Positions 37,486-48,944 of a stretch of DNA of 64,000 nt are shown here, piece after piece; position 1 is the first letter of the stretch; every line of letters begins with the position of its first letter. The notes beneath the pieces are model-generated. The model worked only from the letters and a program-made list of their open reading frames with translations, made no database searches and had not been told where the DNA came from. Origin of the DNA: Prorocentrum cordatum (lineage: Eukaryota > Sar > Dinophyceae > Prorocentrales > Prorocentraceae); NCBI GenBank assembly GCA_963575745.1, contig CAUYUJ010020706.1, forward strand, positions 1 through 64,000, in the 5' to 3' direction. Made by a program: the position numbers and the translations under genes.

Positions 37486-37625
37486 GATGTCAAAATGATG
37501 GGTGAATGGAGGAGGGGATCACCTCGCCTGAGAGCTGCTTGCACCCGCTCCCGACGCTCAAAATGATGGGTGAATGGAGGAGGGGGTCACCTCGCCTGAG
37601 AGCTGCTTGCACCCGCCCCCGACGC
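37486..37625. repeat. 70-bp tandem duplication
   Basis: The segment from TCAAAATGATGGGTGAATGG to CTTGCACCCGC is repeated once, 70 bp downstream, with about two differences. Confidence 0.95.
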
Positions 37626-38224
37626 CACCGTTAACACGCGATTGGCTTGGCATTGCCTAACACAGAAGTCATCGAAGCGCGAGTACAGGAGCCGGCTGGC
37701 CGCTCCAAGGTCAGGTGAGGCCAAGAACAACTTCAGTCCAGCACACAAGGGTACGATAATTGCAAGATGTACCAAACATGACAACTGATTCATGAGGAGG
37801 GCGAAAGGGCTTGTGTTGGCGGCGCGTTCAAGGAGACACGGCGAGGGCCCTGCTAGATGGTAGAGGGCTTCTTGCAAAAGATCTACCCGATTATAAAACC
37901 TTATACGTAACCTGATCGGACAAGAACAGGAAGCGCCGAATGTGTCCATTGGGCTCGTAAGAATCATGGCGACGACAAGGCGAAGGATGACGAGGATGGC
38001 AGAGTGGATGACAGGGAGGCCAGCGATGCAAGCATGAGCACAACGAGTGGAAGACAAGCACGAGGGCGAGGAGGAAGAGATGAAGAGGACAAGTACGAAG
38101 AACGAAGCAGAGGAGGAGGAGAAGAAGGAGGAAAAGGAGAAGGAGGAGGCGGAGGAGGAGGAGGAGGACGAAGGAGGACGTTCATGAGCCCGAGAAAAAA
38201 GTACGTCGAAGAAGGAGGTCCTCG
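37626..38224. other. No recognisable gene; (GGA)n tract
   Basis: 38075-38180 is a GGA/GAA-rich purine tract. The minus-strand frame 38057-37587 has no recognisable domain. Confidence 0.5.
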
Positions 38225-38480
38225 TGATCTTCTGAGGCTACCCTGGGGGCTGTTGGGGTCATCTGGGGCTATCTTTGGGCATCTGGGGGGCCTTTGGGGG
38301 ACCTCTCGGGGTCCTCTTGGGGGCTACTTGGGCTGTCTGGGCGTGTCTTAGGGTTCTGTGGGGGTTCTCTCAAGCCGTCTTGGCGCCATCTTTGGCCGTC
38401 TTGGGCCTTCTGGGGGCCTCCTCTCTGGGGGCCCTTTGGGGGCCCTTGCGGGCCACGGGGGGCCTCCTCCAAGAGCGATT
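38225..38480. repeat. CCCAAGAnGGC degenerate repeat, block 4 (inverted)
   Basis: Same family in reverse complement (GCCATCTTTGGCCGTCTTGG and GGGGGCC units). Confidence 0.75.
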
Positions 38481-38631
38481 CCAAGACGCTGTTGATTCGG
38501 AGCCCCCTCCGAAACCATTCTGTTGAGGATGTCCCGAACGAAACGGCCATGTTTCTGACATCCGCCAGCGAGGTGCGGAGTATCGCCCGGACCGGACCAT
38601 TTACTAGTTGTGCATACATATAGATGGGTGT

Positions 38632-38668
38632 GTATATATATATATATATATATACATATATATATAGA
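38632..38668. repeat. (TA)n microsatellite
   Basis: TATATA tract with one ACAT interruption. Confidence 0.97.
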
Positions 38669-38839
38669 TGCATTAAACCAACAACTTAACACAATGCGTA
38701 CGGTTCACGCCAGAGGCGCTTCCCGTGATCCGCCACCGTGCCCTGAGGCACGAGTTGGGGTGACATCAGGTCCTTGATCAATCCCCTGGAGCCTGTCCTC
38801 AATCCTGAGGATTCTTGAGGGGGCAAGGACCCCAGATTG

Positions 38840-39600
38840 CCAAATCTCCTGGGGCTCCCCGCGCGCCCTCTGGGGCCCGTCGCAGCTTCAAGACGTACCA
38901 AGAAGGCCCCAACAGGCCCCCGAGACGGTCCAAGAGGGCCCCGAATCGCCGAACAATCGGTCCAAGACGGCCAAGATGACCTCCATTCAGCCGAAAAAGC
39001 GCCCAAGACATCCCAAGAGGCCTCAGAGAGCCTTCCCAAGAAGGCCCCTACCACCCAAAATCACTGACATGTCATAGAAATGTTAACCAGGTTCTGCAGT
39101 TTTCGACCTTCCGATGCTCCAAGACGTCCCAAGAGGCCCCCAAGACCGCCCCAAGGCGGCCCAAGAAGGCACCTAGAGATTCCCAAGATGTCCCAAGAGG
39201 GCCCCGAGACGGCCCAAGAGGCGCCCAAGACGGCCGAGAGCCCCAAAACGACCCCAACCATGAGGGGGAACACAAACAAACCACCCAGGAGGCCCCCAAA
39301 GGCCTCGATAGGCCCCCCACGAGGCCCTGTTGGGGCCATCTTGGTGCTCTCTTTGGGCCGTCTTGGGGCCCTCTTCGGCCTTTGTGGGGCTTTCTGGAAC
39401 CGTCTGGGGGCCCTTTTGGACACTGTTCGGCCCCCTTCGGGGCCTTTGTGGCCGTCTTGGAACCTTTGGGGCCTCTCGGGGCGTTTTGAGCCCTTCTGGG
39501 ACCGAAGAAACCAGAAAAAAACACAAAACATTGAAAGACCTGTGGAACATCCATGTGTTTGGCCTCCTGAGGCCTCTCGGGGGCCCACTTGAGGGCCGTT
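38840..39600. repeat. CCCAAGAnGGC degenerate repeat, block 5 (both orientations)
   Basis: Plus-orientation units (CGGTCCAAGACGGCC, GCCCCCAAGACCGCCC) to about 39330, followed by inverted units (GGCCGTCTTGGGGCC) to about 39600. The whole block is therefore a large imperfect inverted repeat with the centre near 39330. Confidence 0.75.
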
Positions 39601-40467
39601 CTGGCACTCTTGGACCGTCTTGGGGCCAGCCCAGTCCCCACACCCAAGCAGCCCAGTCCCCACACCGCCTCTTCTGTTTTTCTGTTGTATCATTTGTTTT
39701 ATAAAGTCGATCGTCGGGGGGGCCCTCGGGGAGGGCGATGGAGGCGTGGGCGCGGTCTTCGAACTTCCAGTGCCCGACGTCCCGGCCGGCGCTGGTAAGG
39801 GGGGATCTCTCGATTACGGTTTCCATATTTCATAAATGTCTGGCGGAGGCGCCTTCGCCGCTCCCTTGGGCCTCTGATCGGAGTCTTCTGGCTTGGTCAA
39901 CGACCTCGGAGTGGCCGGGGGGGCGGCGGCATTGGATTCGCCATGTTATCCGACAGAGATCTCCAAGGATTTCGGTATCCAAGCGGCGGCGCCGCGAGAG
40001 ATAGGTTCCCTTCGTGGGAGTCGTTACCCGATCCAGCAGCCGCCATGCCTCCTTTGCCTGCGGGCGCGGGCGGAGCAGGAGGTCTGGCGGGCCTTGGCGG
40101 CGGAGGCTTCGGCGGCTGTAGAGTTGCAGATGGTGGGGGGCGGTTTGGCGGAGTTTTTCTGCTGCCAGGCGCCGGTGCTACCCAGAAGAACCGACGGCCC
40201 CTGCGCATCAGCGACAGAAGTCGCGCCTGAAGCAGACCCGCCCGCCGGCTGCGCCGGCGGCTTGGCCGTAGCCCCATCGAGGGCCCGATCATCAGCCGTC
40301 CGCTAATCCCCTTCATTTGCCCTGTCCAAAAGCGAGTGTTCAAATTTATGGCGGCGTCCTTTGCTTCTCAAATATGTCCGAACATTTCCCGCTGCATGAT
40401 GATAATCGAGGTCCGGCAAAGAACTGTCCTGCCGATCTATTGGAAAAAGTCCCAAAACCTATTGGCA
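39601..40467. other. No recognisable gene
   Basis: GC-rich, with Pro/Gly-rich overlapping frames on both strands (39893-40343) that look like composition and not protein. Confidence 0.5.
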
Positions 40468-41354
40468 TTACAGATTCCTAACCTTGCTTATCATATCAGC
40501 TCTCTGCTGGTTCCTCGCCCTTTCAACATTGAGGTATTGATATATAGCTTCGCCGTCTTGCAACCGATCCCTTATCAACGTCAAACTGCTACCCCCGTTC
40601 GCAAAGAATGCGGGGGGGGGGGGGCACTTGTAAATGCGCAGCTCAATGATCACGAACTGAGCGGAGTTTTCCGTGCGTTGCTGCGCGGGACCACCGTCAC
40701 CAGTAACGGCTTTCGGATGACTCCGAAACGCAATCTCCACAGTGTTCCAATATCCATCGTTGAACGTCTCCTCCGCCATCGCGCATCTCGCGTGGGTCGA
40801 GGGGTTGTCATCCGCATGTGCAGAATAATGTATCCCAGCGTTTGACTTCCGCAAATTTCCCCAGTGCTCGGGGTCCGAGGGAAGAATGTGGTATCCTTCC
40901 ATGAATGCATGGGGCGCCCCTACGGATGTTCCGCGGGGCTGCCTTGCCCAGCTTCCAACTTATCCTCGTTAACTTTGAGAAATAGCGTCGATTGAACGCA
41001 GCGTTCCTTTTCCGCATGCTCATGATTTGCCACCTTTCCCCACATGATGCGGTCAACTCGCGTTCTCGCCCCCCCCCCCGACACCGAGCGGTCACGTCGT
41101 GCAATAAAGGATGTTGTCCAATTCGGTGTCGCATTTTCTGCAGATAGAGCCGGTCGCTTAGTTGTCTCTTGAAGCAATTGTTCTGCCAACCGCGCTTCCC
41201 CATTTGATGGCGCGCGCAGACGTTTACAAGCCTCGCTGTGCTCGAATGCTTCGTTATTCTTTATCTCCTGCAGCAATTCCTCATAGTTTTCTCGGGGCCA
41301 CAAATTATCACTGCTGCGTAGGCGATTAGCCAGCTCTCCTGCATTCAAGGGCAT
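40468..41354 (-). pseudogene. Decayed coding-like segments, uncharacterised
   Basis: Two consecutive minus-strand frames, 41354-40920 and 40902-40468, read like one protein broken by a shift. The second (YHILPSDPEHWGNL, GIHYSAHADDN, DGYWNTVEIAFRS, QFVIIELRIY) resembles, from memory, an uncharacterised domain common in dinoflagellate predicted proteins, usually with a Gly-Val/Ile-Tyr, Trp and Gln-Trp pattern. I cannot name a function. The first is acidic and helical (ENYEELLQEIKNNEAFEHSEAC). Confidence 0.3.
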
Positions 41355-41402
41355 TTAAAAAAATCTAGCATCGCCCTCAATCGCAGCAGCCGTTGTCTGA
41401 TG

Positions 41403-42246
41403 TTACAACTTAATGGGCAATCTGCGAACATGGTCGTGGCTAGCGGGAAGAAACATATTCCCCTTCTTTCCTACTGATGTTCCTTTCTGCCGCTCAGGGC
41501 ATTTCTCCTCTGCCATTCGCTCGGCGCGAACCGGGGGGGATCCGGCGGCCAGCGCCTTCGCGGGCTCAACTGACCGCGCTCGATGCTTAGTTGGACCTGT
41601 GGCTGTGCCAGATCCAATCAGACCTCCCGCGCTGCCCAGGCTCTGCACGGCTGCGCCGGCAGAGCCCGCAGCTCCTCCAATGCCGACCTGCAACTGATCA
41701 CCTTGTTTGGCAACGGGCTGTGCCTCCAAAGCCCGCCAAACGATCCGATGAGCCGTTTTGGCGGGAGACTGGAGGTCGGGTCGAGGCGCCTCCAAAACTG
41801 CTTTCGCTTGCTGCATGCGATCTATGAGAATATTTTCCCCAGTGCGCCGCGCGCCTTTCCCCCCAGGGGGGCGCGCCGGGAACGCGTGGCAAGCGTCGCT
41901 TGAAAAGAAATGGAATTCGCTCCATTGCAAATGGGCATGATGCCCTGGATCCTCCGAAATAAAATCTCGCCGCTCTTGAGAGAACGTCGAATGTCGCGCG
42001 CCCTGTCCCGCGCCAGTTAAACTGGCCGGGAATAGGTAACACAATGGAGGTTCAGCGAACGGGGGCGCGCCCAACATCGAATTTGGAGTGCCGTTTTCGG
42101 TTGGGCACCAATCAGTCCAATACGACACTAGCCCATCATATGTAGCCTCTACCCGCGCGCATCCGCCTGCTCGGAGATTATAGTCAAAGACAAACTTCTG
42201 GGCGGCTGAACCACCGGAAGGCTGGCAGAAAAACCAAGCCGCAAGC
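41403..42246 (-). other. Open coding-like segment, uncharacterised
   Basis: About 280 codons open from a stop at 42246 to a stop at 41403, without an early ATG. It begins behind a TTTTTCTGCCAG that resembles a splice acceptor, and reads KFVFDYNLRAGGCARVEATYDG, then SYWTDWCPTENGTPNSM. It could be an exon or a piece of decayed polyprotein. No family was recognised. Confidence 0.3.
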
Positions 42247-44810
42247 TAGGCCGCTTTCAACATGTGATCAGCAAACAGCTCGGCCGCAACTACCCTCGTT
42301 GGCACGCCGTCTTTGTCCAGTATGTAGGAATCATGCCGATCGAGAAAATGGCGCGCATCAGACCGAGTATGAGGCAATTTCCTATACAGACTAGCACCAT
42401 CCAGAATCAATATTCTGGGCTGAATCCTGATTCATGCGTGACCGCGGCAAAGTGGCGATATCATCCCACATGGCATCCATCTTTAAGGTACTATTAGCCG
42501 ATTACCAACACCGAGAGTCTCCCCCAACGCAACATATCTGAATTGCCCCCGACTTGGAGCGGTTCACCGCTTCATCGATCATTCTCTCAGCGGTCTCGAA
42601 GAAGGGGCCGAGCACTGCAAGTTGCACGTGGGGCTCGGCGCCATCTTTCTTCGTTCCGCCTAGCCCCTCGATGCTGCAACGATGTCCGTCAGAGGTATCA
42701 TTCAGGGATCAAGGTATACATTGTATCGGCGCATGATGACCTGGGATGAAATTTCCCACATGGATCGCAACTCGGTTGTTCCATAAACCTTGCGTCGTCA
42801 TAGGTTGCAGAAATGATTTGTCCGCAAGCATTCCCGTGTATACTTCCAACCAGGCCATTGAAATTCCCCCGCGCACATTATGGGGGCCCTGCAGAACCAC
42901 CAAGCCTCTTTTCTCTTGCATTGCGAAATTGATACGTTGAGTCGGGGGCTACATGCATGGCAACGGCCAAATACTTGCGTCGTTTTATGGGTCGTTCGTG
43001 TCAGAGGCTGGAGGAATTCACGCGGAGGTCTGCCAGTCCGCGCCATCGCGGCTAGATCTTCGCCGCTGAAAGGAATCCACCCGTGGCCGTGCGCCTCCGC
43101 CAGCCTCTAATCCTCTGAGACGTCGGCATCCTCCAGCGACGCGGCTGCGCCGGCCCCTGTCTGCGCTCCGCGTTGCAGCGCGTTCCAGAGCCCACGTGCC
43201 AAGTGAGGCGGGTCTGTCCCGCCCAAAGCGGTGGAGGTGGGCCCAGACCTGGGGGAGGGCCGCCGCCTCCGCCCTCGCCCGGCGCGCCGGGATTCTGTCC
43301 GGCATTTCCGCAGCTATTCCCTGATCCAGACGACGTTCCCCATGCCCCGGCTGCGCCGGCTGAAGAGAAGATCTGAAGCAGCATTACAGCCAAGATCACC
43401 ATGCGAGGCACCAGAGCCTGAAGAGCCGCCTCCTGCCAGGGCTTTCACGGACCCATCAGAAACACTCATTGAGGTTCCAGAAAAAAATCATCTTTCCTCA
43501 GCGTCGGCGACTTTCTCGACCATGGCAGCCTTGGCTGGCCTCGGTCCTTCCACGTCGCCCAATCGCTTCTGCGGAGAGTTTGCCTCTCGGGTCGGGCAAT
43601 GAACGCCCTTTAAGGGCGATCCTCCTTGCTCAGTCGGCTGCGCCGCCGAGCGAAGTCAGGCCTCTTTGGGATGGGGCTCTGCTTGCAACTCCTTCCATGC
43701 ACGGTGCCCCTCCAGGGCCTCTTCGGTCAGCGCTTGCGCGACTGCACTTATCTTTGCACTGGGGTCTCCCCTGACAGCTCGGAGTGCGAAATGAGTGCCC
43801 CATCCGTCTGCGGCCGTGCCGCGAGGAGGCTTTTTCCTGGAGGGCCCCCAAACATTCATGAAGACAACTCAATCCGCGCATCGGTCAATTGTTCGAATTG
43901 TGACGAGGTTTCCTGCACGTCTCATGTAGGCGCGCCATGCGGCCCCCAGAACTGGTCAAACAAATTTCCCGCGACCGCAGGTTCGAACAAACCTACTACT
44001 TGGATCCCCTGGAGGCACCGTAGAAAACTTGCATTTCAATGTCGCGCTCGGGTCAACGTGGCATTGGAAATATTGCCATTCCGTAGCGCGCGAGAGATAC
44101 GGGGGAGGACCGTCAAACATGCTTCTGAAATTGCCTCGCGAGTCCTTTTGGCAAGATACCCAGAAAACGACCCATGGGCCCACTGACATTTTATCATGCA
44201 GTCTTCGAATGACCGACTCGTTGCAGGACTTCAAATCCTCATTGCGCTTACCAGCGAGATTGTCAGTCCGAGAGTACTTGTGACCGTTCCGAGTCACCAC
44301 AACCTACTGTATCCATAGTCCGCGAGCCATGTGTTGTCCTTCTTCTTCTGGCTCCAAGTGGTATGTGTGTTTCAAGTCAACGCATGTCCACTTCTTGACA
44401 ACATATCTTGCTTCCGAAGGGCACGTTTCTTTAAATTCAGCACCAGTCCGCTCCGAAACAATCATTCCCGAACCGAATATATTAGGGCACCGTGACGATG
44501 TGCATGTAACTGGTACTTTGAGCTGCCCTAGTGGCTTGGCCGTTCGGGAATCAAAGATCCCCAACTTCTCGGCAACCCTTCTTGCTATCCTGGACGGACC
44601 GTTCGGAAGGAACACATACGTATGGCAACCACTATCACGAATCTAGATATCATCATCGTCGCTTCTTCTGGAGTTCTCCAAACAAGTCCTGCGGCAATGA
44701 TCAGACCAATCTACATTCTCGCAACGCTCCCTCGGCTGTGCGGTCATTCCCCAACCAGAGCTTGCCTCTGTAAGGGTCCTGGCGGATTCACATTGTTAAA
44801 TCAAGCATGT
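42247..44810. other. Weakly coding-like minus strand, nothing recognised
   Basis: Minus-strand frames 42921-42709, 44300-43956 and 44615-44304 look protein-like. The last has Cys-spaced TCTSSRCPN and KKWTCVDLKHTYH. No family can be assigned, and no repeat structure is seen. Confidence 0.25.
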
Positions 44811-45575
44811 CGCCGATTTTCGCGGCACGCCCGGGTGCCCGGGTGCCCGGGGGTGCCCGGGTGTCCGGGGGTGCCCGGGGGTGCCCGGGTGCCCGCGGGT
44901 GCCCGGGCGTGCCTGGGGGTGCCTTGGTGCCCGGGTGCCCTGGTGCCGGGGTGCCCGGGCGCGCCCGGGGGTGCCTGGGGTGCCCAGGGGGGCCCTATAG
45001 CCCTATAGCCTCATAGCCCAATAGCCCTACAACTCTATAGACCTACAGCTCTATAGCCTTAGAGCTCAATATTCATACGGTTAGGTTAGGTTAGCCGCCG
45101 ATTTTCGCGGCGCGCCCGGGTGCCCGGGGGTGCCCGGGTGCCCGCGGGTGCCCGGGCGTGCGCCCTGGTGCCCGGGTGCCCGGGCGCGCCCGGGGGTGCC
45201 TGGGGGCGCCCGGGGGTGCCCTATATAGCCCTATAGCCTTATAGCCCAATAACCCTATACCCCTACAGCTCTATAGACCTATAGCTCTATAGCCCTATAG
45301 CTCAATCTTCATAAGGTTAGGTCAACTTTGCCGCCGATTGTCGCTGCACGCACGCCCGGGTGCCTGGGTACCCGGGTGCCCGGGGGCGACCGCGGGCGAC
45401 CCCGGGTGCCCGGGTGCCCGGGTGCCCGGGCGTGTCCGGGCGCGCCCGGAAGTGCCTGGGGGTGCCCGGGGGCGCCCTATAGCCCTATAGCCCACATGCC
45501 CAATAGCCCTACAACTCTATAGCCCTATAGCTCTGTAGCCCTATAGCTCAATAGCCCCCTCTCGCCCTATAGCCC
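44811..45575. repeat. Three-unit tandem array of CCCGGGTG / CCCTATAG blocks
   Basis: Each unit of about 230-280 bp starts with CCGATT(T/G)TCGC, contains (GGGTGCCC)n, then (CCCTATAG)n and CTCAAT. The first two end in GGTTAGGTTAG or GGTTAGGTCA. Units begin near 44811, 45093 and 45331. Confidence 0.9.
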
Positions 45576-45949
45576 AGATTGGGGCTTTTCTCCGGCATCA
45601 TCGATTATTTCGGACGTTCGCTGGTCTACTCCTTCTCACCCGCTGGGGTCGCCGTGGACTGTGTCCAGTTGATCCCAGCGAGGTACCTGCATCCTATCGT
45701 TTTGCACAAAGAGAACCACTCTTCCTTCCCGGTCATCTCGGGCGGTTGCGCCGCCGAGACGCCGGGGAAATGTCGTTCGGGGTCGATGCGCGATCGGGGG
45801 GCTGTGGACTGACGCCGGTCACCTGCGAGGGGGGAGCTGCCGCGGCTAAGCGACGGCTCCGCCGGCGGGGGGCGCGGCCGAAGATGGCCCCGCCCCTGCT
45901 CGCGAGAAAAAAACGGCAGCGGCGCGCAGACCATGGGGGGGGGGGGCAA

Positions 45950-46480
45950 GATCAAGGCAGGAGTGCGATGCCGCGCGCGCACGTGCAATGCGAATGTGCT
46001 TTGCAAATTCATCTGTATAATACCCCTCAAGTTTGCAATCGCTGCCGCGCGCTTCCACGCGCGCGCGTGCCATTGCACTTCCGCCCCAAGCCGCCGGTCA
46101 CAATGTCAGACGTGGAAGCAATGCCCCATGGCTTCTTCATGATGCCCCCTTTCTTTCCCTCAGTCCATGCGCACACCCATGCAACGCTGTCTTCTGCAAA
46201 CCTATCTCTCTCGCAAACGCTTTCACCTGAGGGTCTCTCCAATACTCACACTGGCTAGGCCACTCAATGCAAACTTTCCCCCCCGCATCAACGACGGCGC
46301 GGGCAATCTCCCTGAAATTCCAAAACAGACATCGAACATCCGTTCTAATTCCTCGGAGCCCACGGAGGGGCCTGCGGTCAGCCTCGCGGAAATAGCGGGC
46401 TTCATTAACACATTGCCAGGGGGGGGGCCCGGCGCGTGGGATCGAACCCCAGAGCGACATGCGTCCCCCGTAAAACCGTT
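45950..46480 (-). pseudogene. Ty1/copia-like polyprotein fragment (pre-integrase module), decayed
   Basis: Minus-strand pieces in two or three frames read FWNFREIARAVVDAGGKVCIEWPSQCEYWRD in part, followed by GCAHGL, KKPWGIASTSD and GYYTDEFAKHIRIA. From memory this order (GGKV..EWP...W, DGCACG, KPW.IAT, YTD..) is characteristic of an accessory module in dinoflagellate copia polyproteins. Several frame changes and the missing flanking domains show it is a relic. It lies downstream of an RNase H fragment of the same orientation, so it belongs to a different or rearranged copy. Confidence 0.55.
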
Positions 46481-46848
46481 GATATCCGTAAGTGTTTGGT
46501 TTTTGCCTTCGACGGTTCTCGTATCTTCGCTCTCAGTAGATCGCATGACTCTACAAGAGTTATCAACTAAGTTCGCTGGGTTACCAATTGTGCCATTTGG
46601 CCCGCAGAAGCATTCAAATATCAGTCGTTACCCGTTCCAATCGTATTTGTCCGTTGGTTGTCCCTTTGCTGGTTGGGACATCCATTGCATCGGCCCCTTG
46701 CCATTCGATTTAGCCGCAACCGCATTGGTAATTTTATCGCCGCAATCTCTCTGTTCCCGGGTCTAGGAACAATAATCTGCGCATCTGACGCATCCGATTC
46801 ACTGTCAGTCATTCCAAACACGCCCATCATTTCTCTGTATTCTTTCAA

Positions 46849-47215
46849 GTCTCGCTGATGGGAGCTTCTCGTGGAACCGTCCTTTCCACTATCGGAGGCT
46901 TTCGGGCCGGTTGCACTTTCGGCTATGCCGAGTGCATTGTCAGCCCTTTCCCTGGCTGCTGCCGCTGAGTTCGGGGCGAGTAAAGGATGCGCACTTACTT
47001 CGCCCGATCGGGCTTTGGCCGCATCATTTATCGGCGCGGCCGTCGCGGGTCTGCCTTGGTGACTCTCCTCCGTTTACGCACCTTTTACGTGGCACCGCGC
47101 CTCCTTGGCCCGCCGCAGCCTTCGGACCTATCCGCGGCTCGAGAACTCCCCCGGGTTTCAGGGGGAGGCCGCCAGTGAACGCCGATGCCAGATAATCCTT
47201 GTATCGATTGACTTT
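46849..47215. other. No recognisable gene
   Basis: Ala-rich short frames on the plus strand only; no motif or repeat seen. Confidence 0.5.
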
Positions 47216-48050
47216 CTAGAACGTCGGGGTAACAATGTTCACAAGGTAAAGCACTTTGACCCATGCAAGAGGGTCAGTAAAACGCTCGGTACCGATGCCG
47301 GCAGCTTCGCCACGTGTACGTTCGCGCTGTAAACTAACAACTCCGCGGGTAAATGGTTCAGAAATGGCAGCAGCATCTAGGTGGGTTCTCGGAAGGTGCA
47401 TCGATTCCATTGGGCCCCGCGCTTTGATCACCTTGCAAACTGATTGGCTATCTTCCATACATGCACAGTTGACCTCTCTTTGTCGCAGAATCTCCCACAA
47501 GGGCAGCGCTCGCAGTAATTCAGTGCGCAAAGCCAAATCTTCAGCAACAGTTTCTGCTGCAAGTGCATTGTAGGACACGCAAGTCTGTCGACGAGAAGCC
47601 GTGCTCTGATTGGCTCTCGTGCAGGGTGCAAGAATTTCTTGATGGCTGGCACTTGTGCTGCGATGCGTTCATGGATCGCTAGCGAGGTCTGCATCTGAAT
47701 ACTGCCGTATGGCGATATCCTCCATTCTGTCGCCGACCCAAGACGCCATCTTGCATTGAGTTGTAGATTTATGAAACATATTAATCGGAAGAGATTCATA
47801 TCCTGCGGTTCCGTCCACTTCGTTACGCAGCTGGCTGCGTGACAAACGCGCGCAAAAGATTAAATCGAGCCATTCTCGCCCCATATAAGACTTCCATGAG
47901 AATTCTGGCAGCAATATGCTGAAGGACTCCTGGTGGGTTCTGTGGCTCAGGATCGTCTGGTCCGGGCCCCGCGGCTAAGCCGGGAACCTCAACTGGCTTG
48001 TCCGGGGGACCTCTGTCAATGTGGATCCCGAGTGCCTCTGCTATTGCCTC
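47216..48050 (-). pseudogene. Ty1/copia-like RT C-terminus and RNase H, decayed
   Basis: In minus-strand order and across three frames: RILMEVLYGARMARFNLLRAF (end of RT), WVGDRMEDIAIRQYSDADLASD (start of RNase H with the first Asp), RQTCVSYNALAAETVAEDLALRTELLRALP (Glu motif) and EDSQSVCKVIKARG with HLPRTHLDAAAISEPF (second Asp and the His-Arg-Thr segment). This matches the order of RNase H in dinoflagellate copia elements. The polymerase YVDD box and the integrase are missing. RNase H would digest the RNA strand of the cDNA hybrid; this copy is non-functional. Confidence 0.65.
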
Positions 48051-48069
48051 CTCTGCTGGGGAGTACCCG

Positions 48070-48400
48070 AAGACACCGCTAAACACACCGCGAAACCGCC
48101 CACGACACACCCGACGAAACACCCCACGACCCACCCCACGAACCACCGTGAACCACCCCACGAAAATACCCCACGAAAATACCCACGCACCACCCCAGGC
48201 AACACCCCACGACCCACCACACGAACCACGCCACGAAACACCCCATGACCCGCCCCACGAAACCACCCCACGACATACCCCACGAACCACCTCACGACCA
48301 CACCCCACGAGACATCCCACGAAACCACCCCACGAAACCACCCGACGAACCACCCACAGACACACCCCACGAACCAACCCACGCCACACCCTCGCGGGGT
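48070..48400. repeat. CCACCCCACGAAA minisatellite
   Basis: About 330 bp of imperfect 8-16 bp units (ACCACCCCACGAAAC, CACCCCACGACC), strongly C/A on the plus strand. It separates the copia RT fragment from the methyltransferase fragment. Confidence 0.92.
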
Positions 48401-48417
48401 CAGCTTTGCATGGCTGA

Positions 48418-48810
48418 GGTTTCTCGGGCTCGGACGTCTTCCTCAAAGGCATGCGCTCCCTGCGTAAGGTGTGGCAGGAGCGCTATGGCAAAAGCGTGAA
48501 GATCATCAGCACATTCCAGGTTGAGCGCGGCGCGTTGCAACAACAGTTTCGGATGACATACTTTGCCGACACACGGTTAATGTTTCGCACTGTGGAGGAG
48601 CTCAGCCGAGCACGCGCATACGATTTGAAGAGCCAGCAGCCCGTGATCGGTCCCCCCGTGGACTTGTTTGCTGCCGGCTTCGCGTGCACTACCAAGTCGC
48701 GGATGAAGAGTACCACAAATGGAGCTCGTCTCAGCCCTTGCCAGACGGGCGAGGGCGACACCGGGGGGTATATCGATACCACATATTCCACGTCAACTAT
48801 TGGTTCCACA
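48418..48810 (+). pseudogene. Cytosine-5 DNA methyltransferase fragment (motifs I-IV)
   Basis: The frame opens after a stop at 48415 and reads GFSGSDVFLKGMRSL (motif I, SGSD variant), KIISTFQVERGALQQQF (the motif II region where cytosine methyltransferases have CE), then PPVDLFAAGFACTTKS (motif IV, catalytic Cys in the GFxC position) and CQTGEGDTGGYID. From memory this arrangement matches dinoflagellate C5-methyltransferases of the CSGSD type. Motifs VI, VIII, IX and X are absent: the frame runs into T-rich repeats (48805-48905). It is on the opposite strand to the surrounding copia fragments. DNA methyltransferase genes captured by retrotransposons have been reported in dinoflagellates, which is one possible source. 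As a truncated fragment it is not expected to be active. Confidence 0.6.
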
Positions 48811-48944
48811 TTTTTTGTTTGTTGGTTTTCGGTGTTTCTTTTTAGGTATTTGTGGTTTCGTTTTTCCGGTTTTTTGGAATTTGTGGTTTCTTATTTCCGG
48901 GCAGGAAAATGCCCGATCATCGTTTCCTGAACCCGTGGGGCTCA

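Noticed and set aside
40260-40285. CCGTAGCCCCAT as a spliced-leader start
   Set aside because: The match stops after the first eight bases plus AT; the rest does not fit.
42545-42700. KH-domain-like segment on the minus strand (EPHVQLAVLGPFFETAERMI)
   Set aside because: Short, with no GxxG loop in the right place; the resemblance is too weak to call.
45085-45100. GGTTAGGTTAGGTTAG as telomere repeat
   Set aside because: Only three short units, and dinoflagellate telomeres are TTTAGGG-type; it is the end of a local tandem unit.
48070-48400. CRISPR-like regular repeats
   Set aside because: Imperfect short-period minisatellite without unique spacers, in a eukaryotic context.
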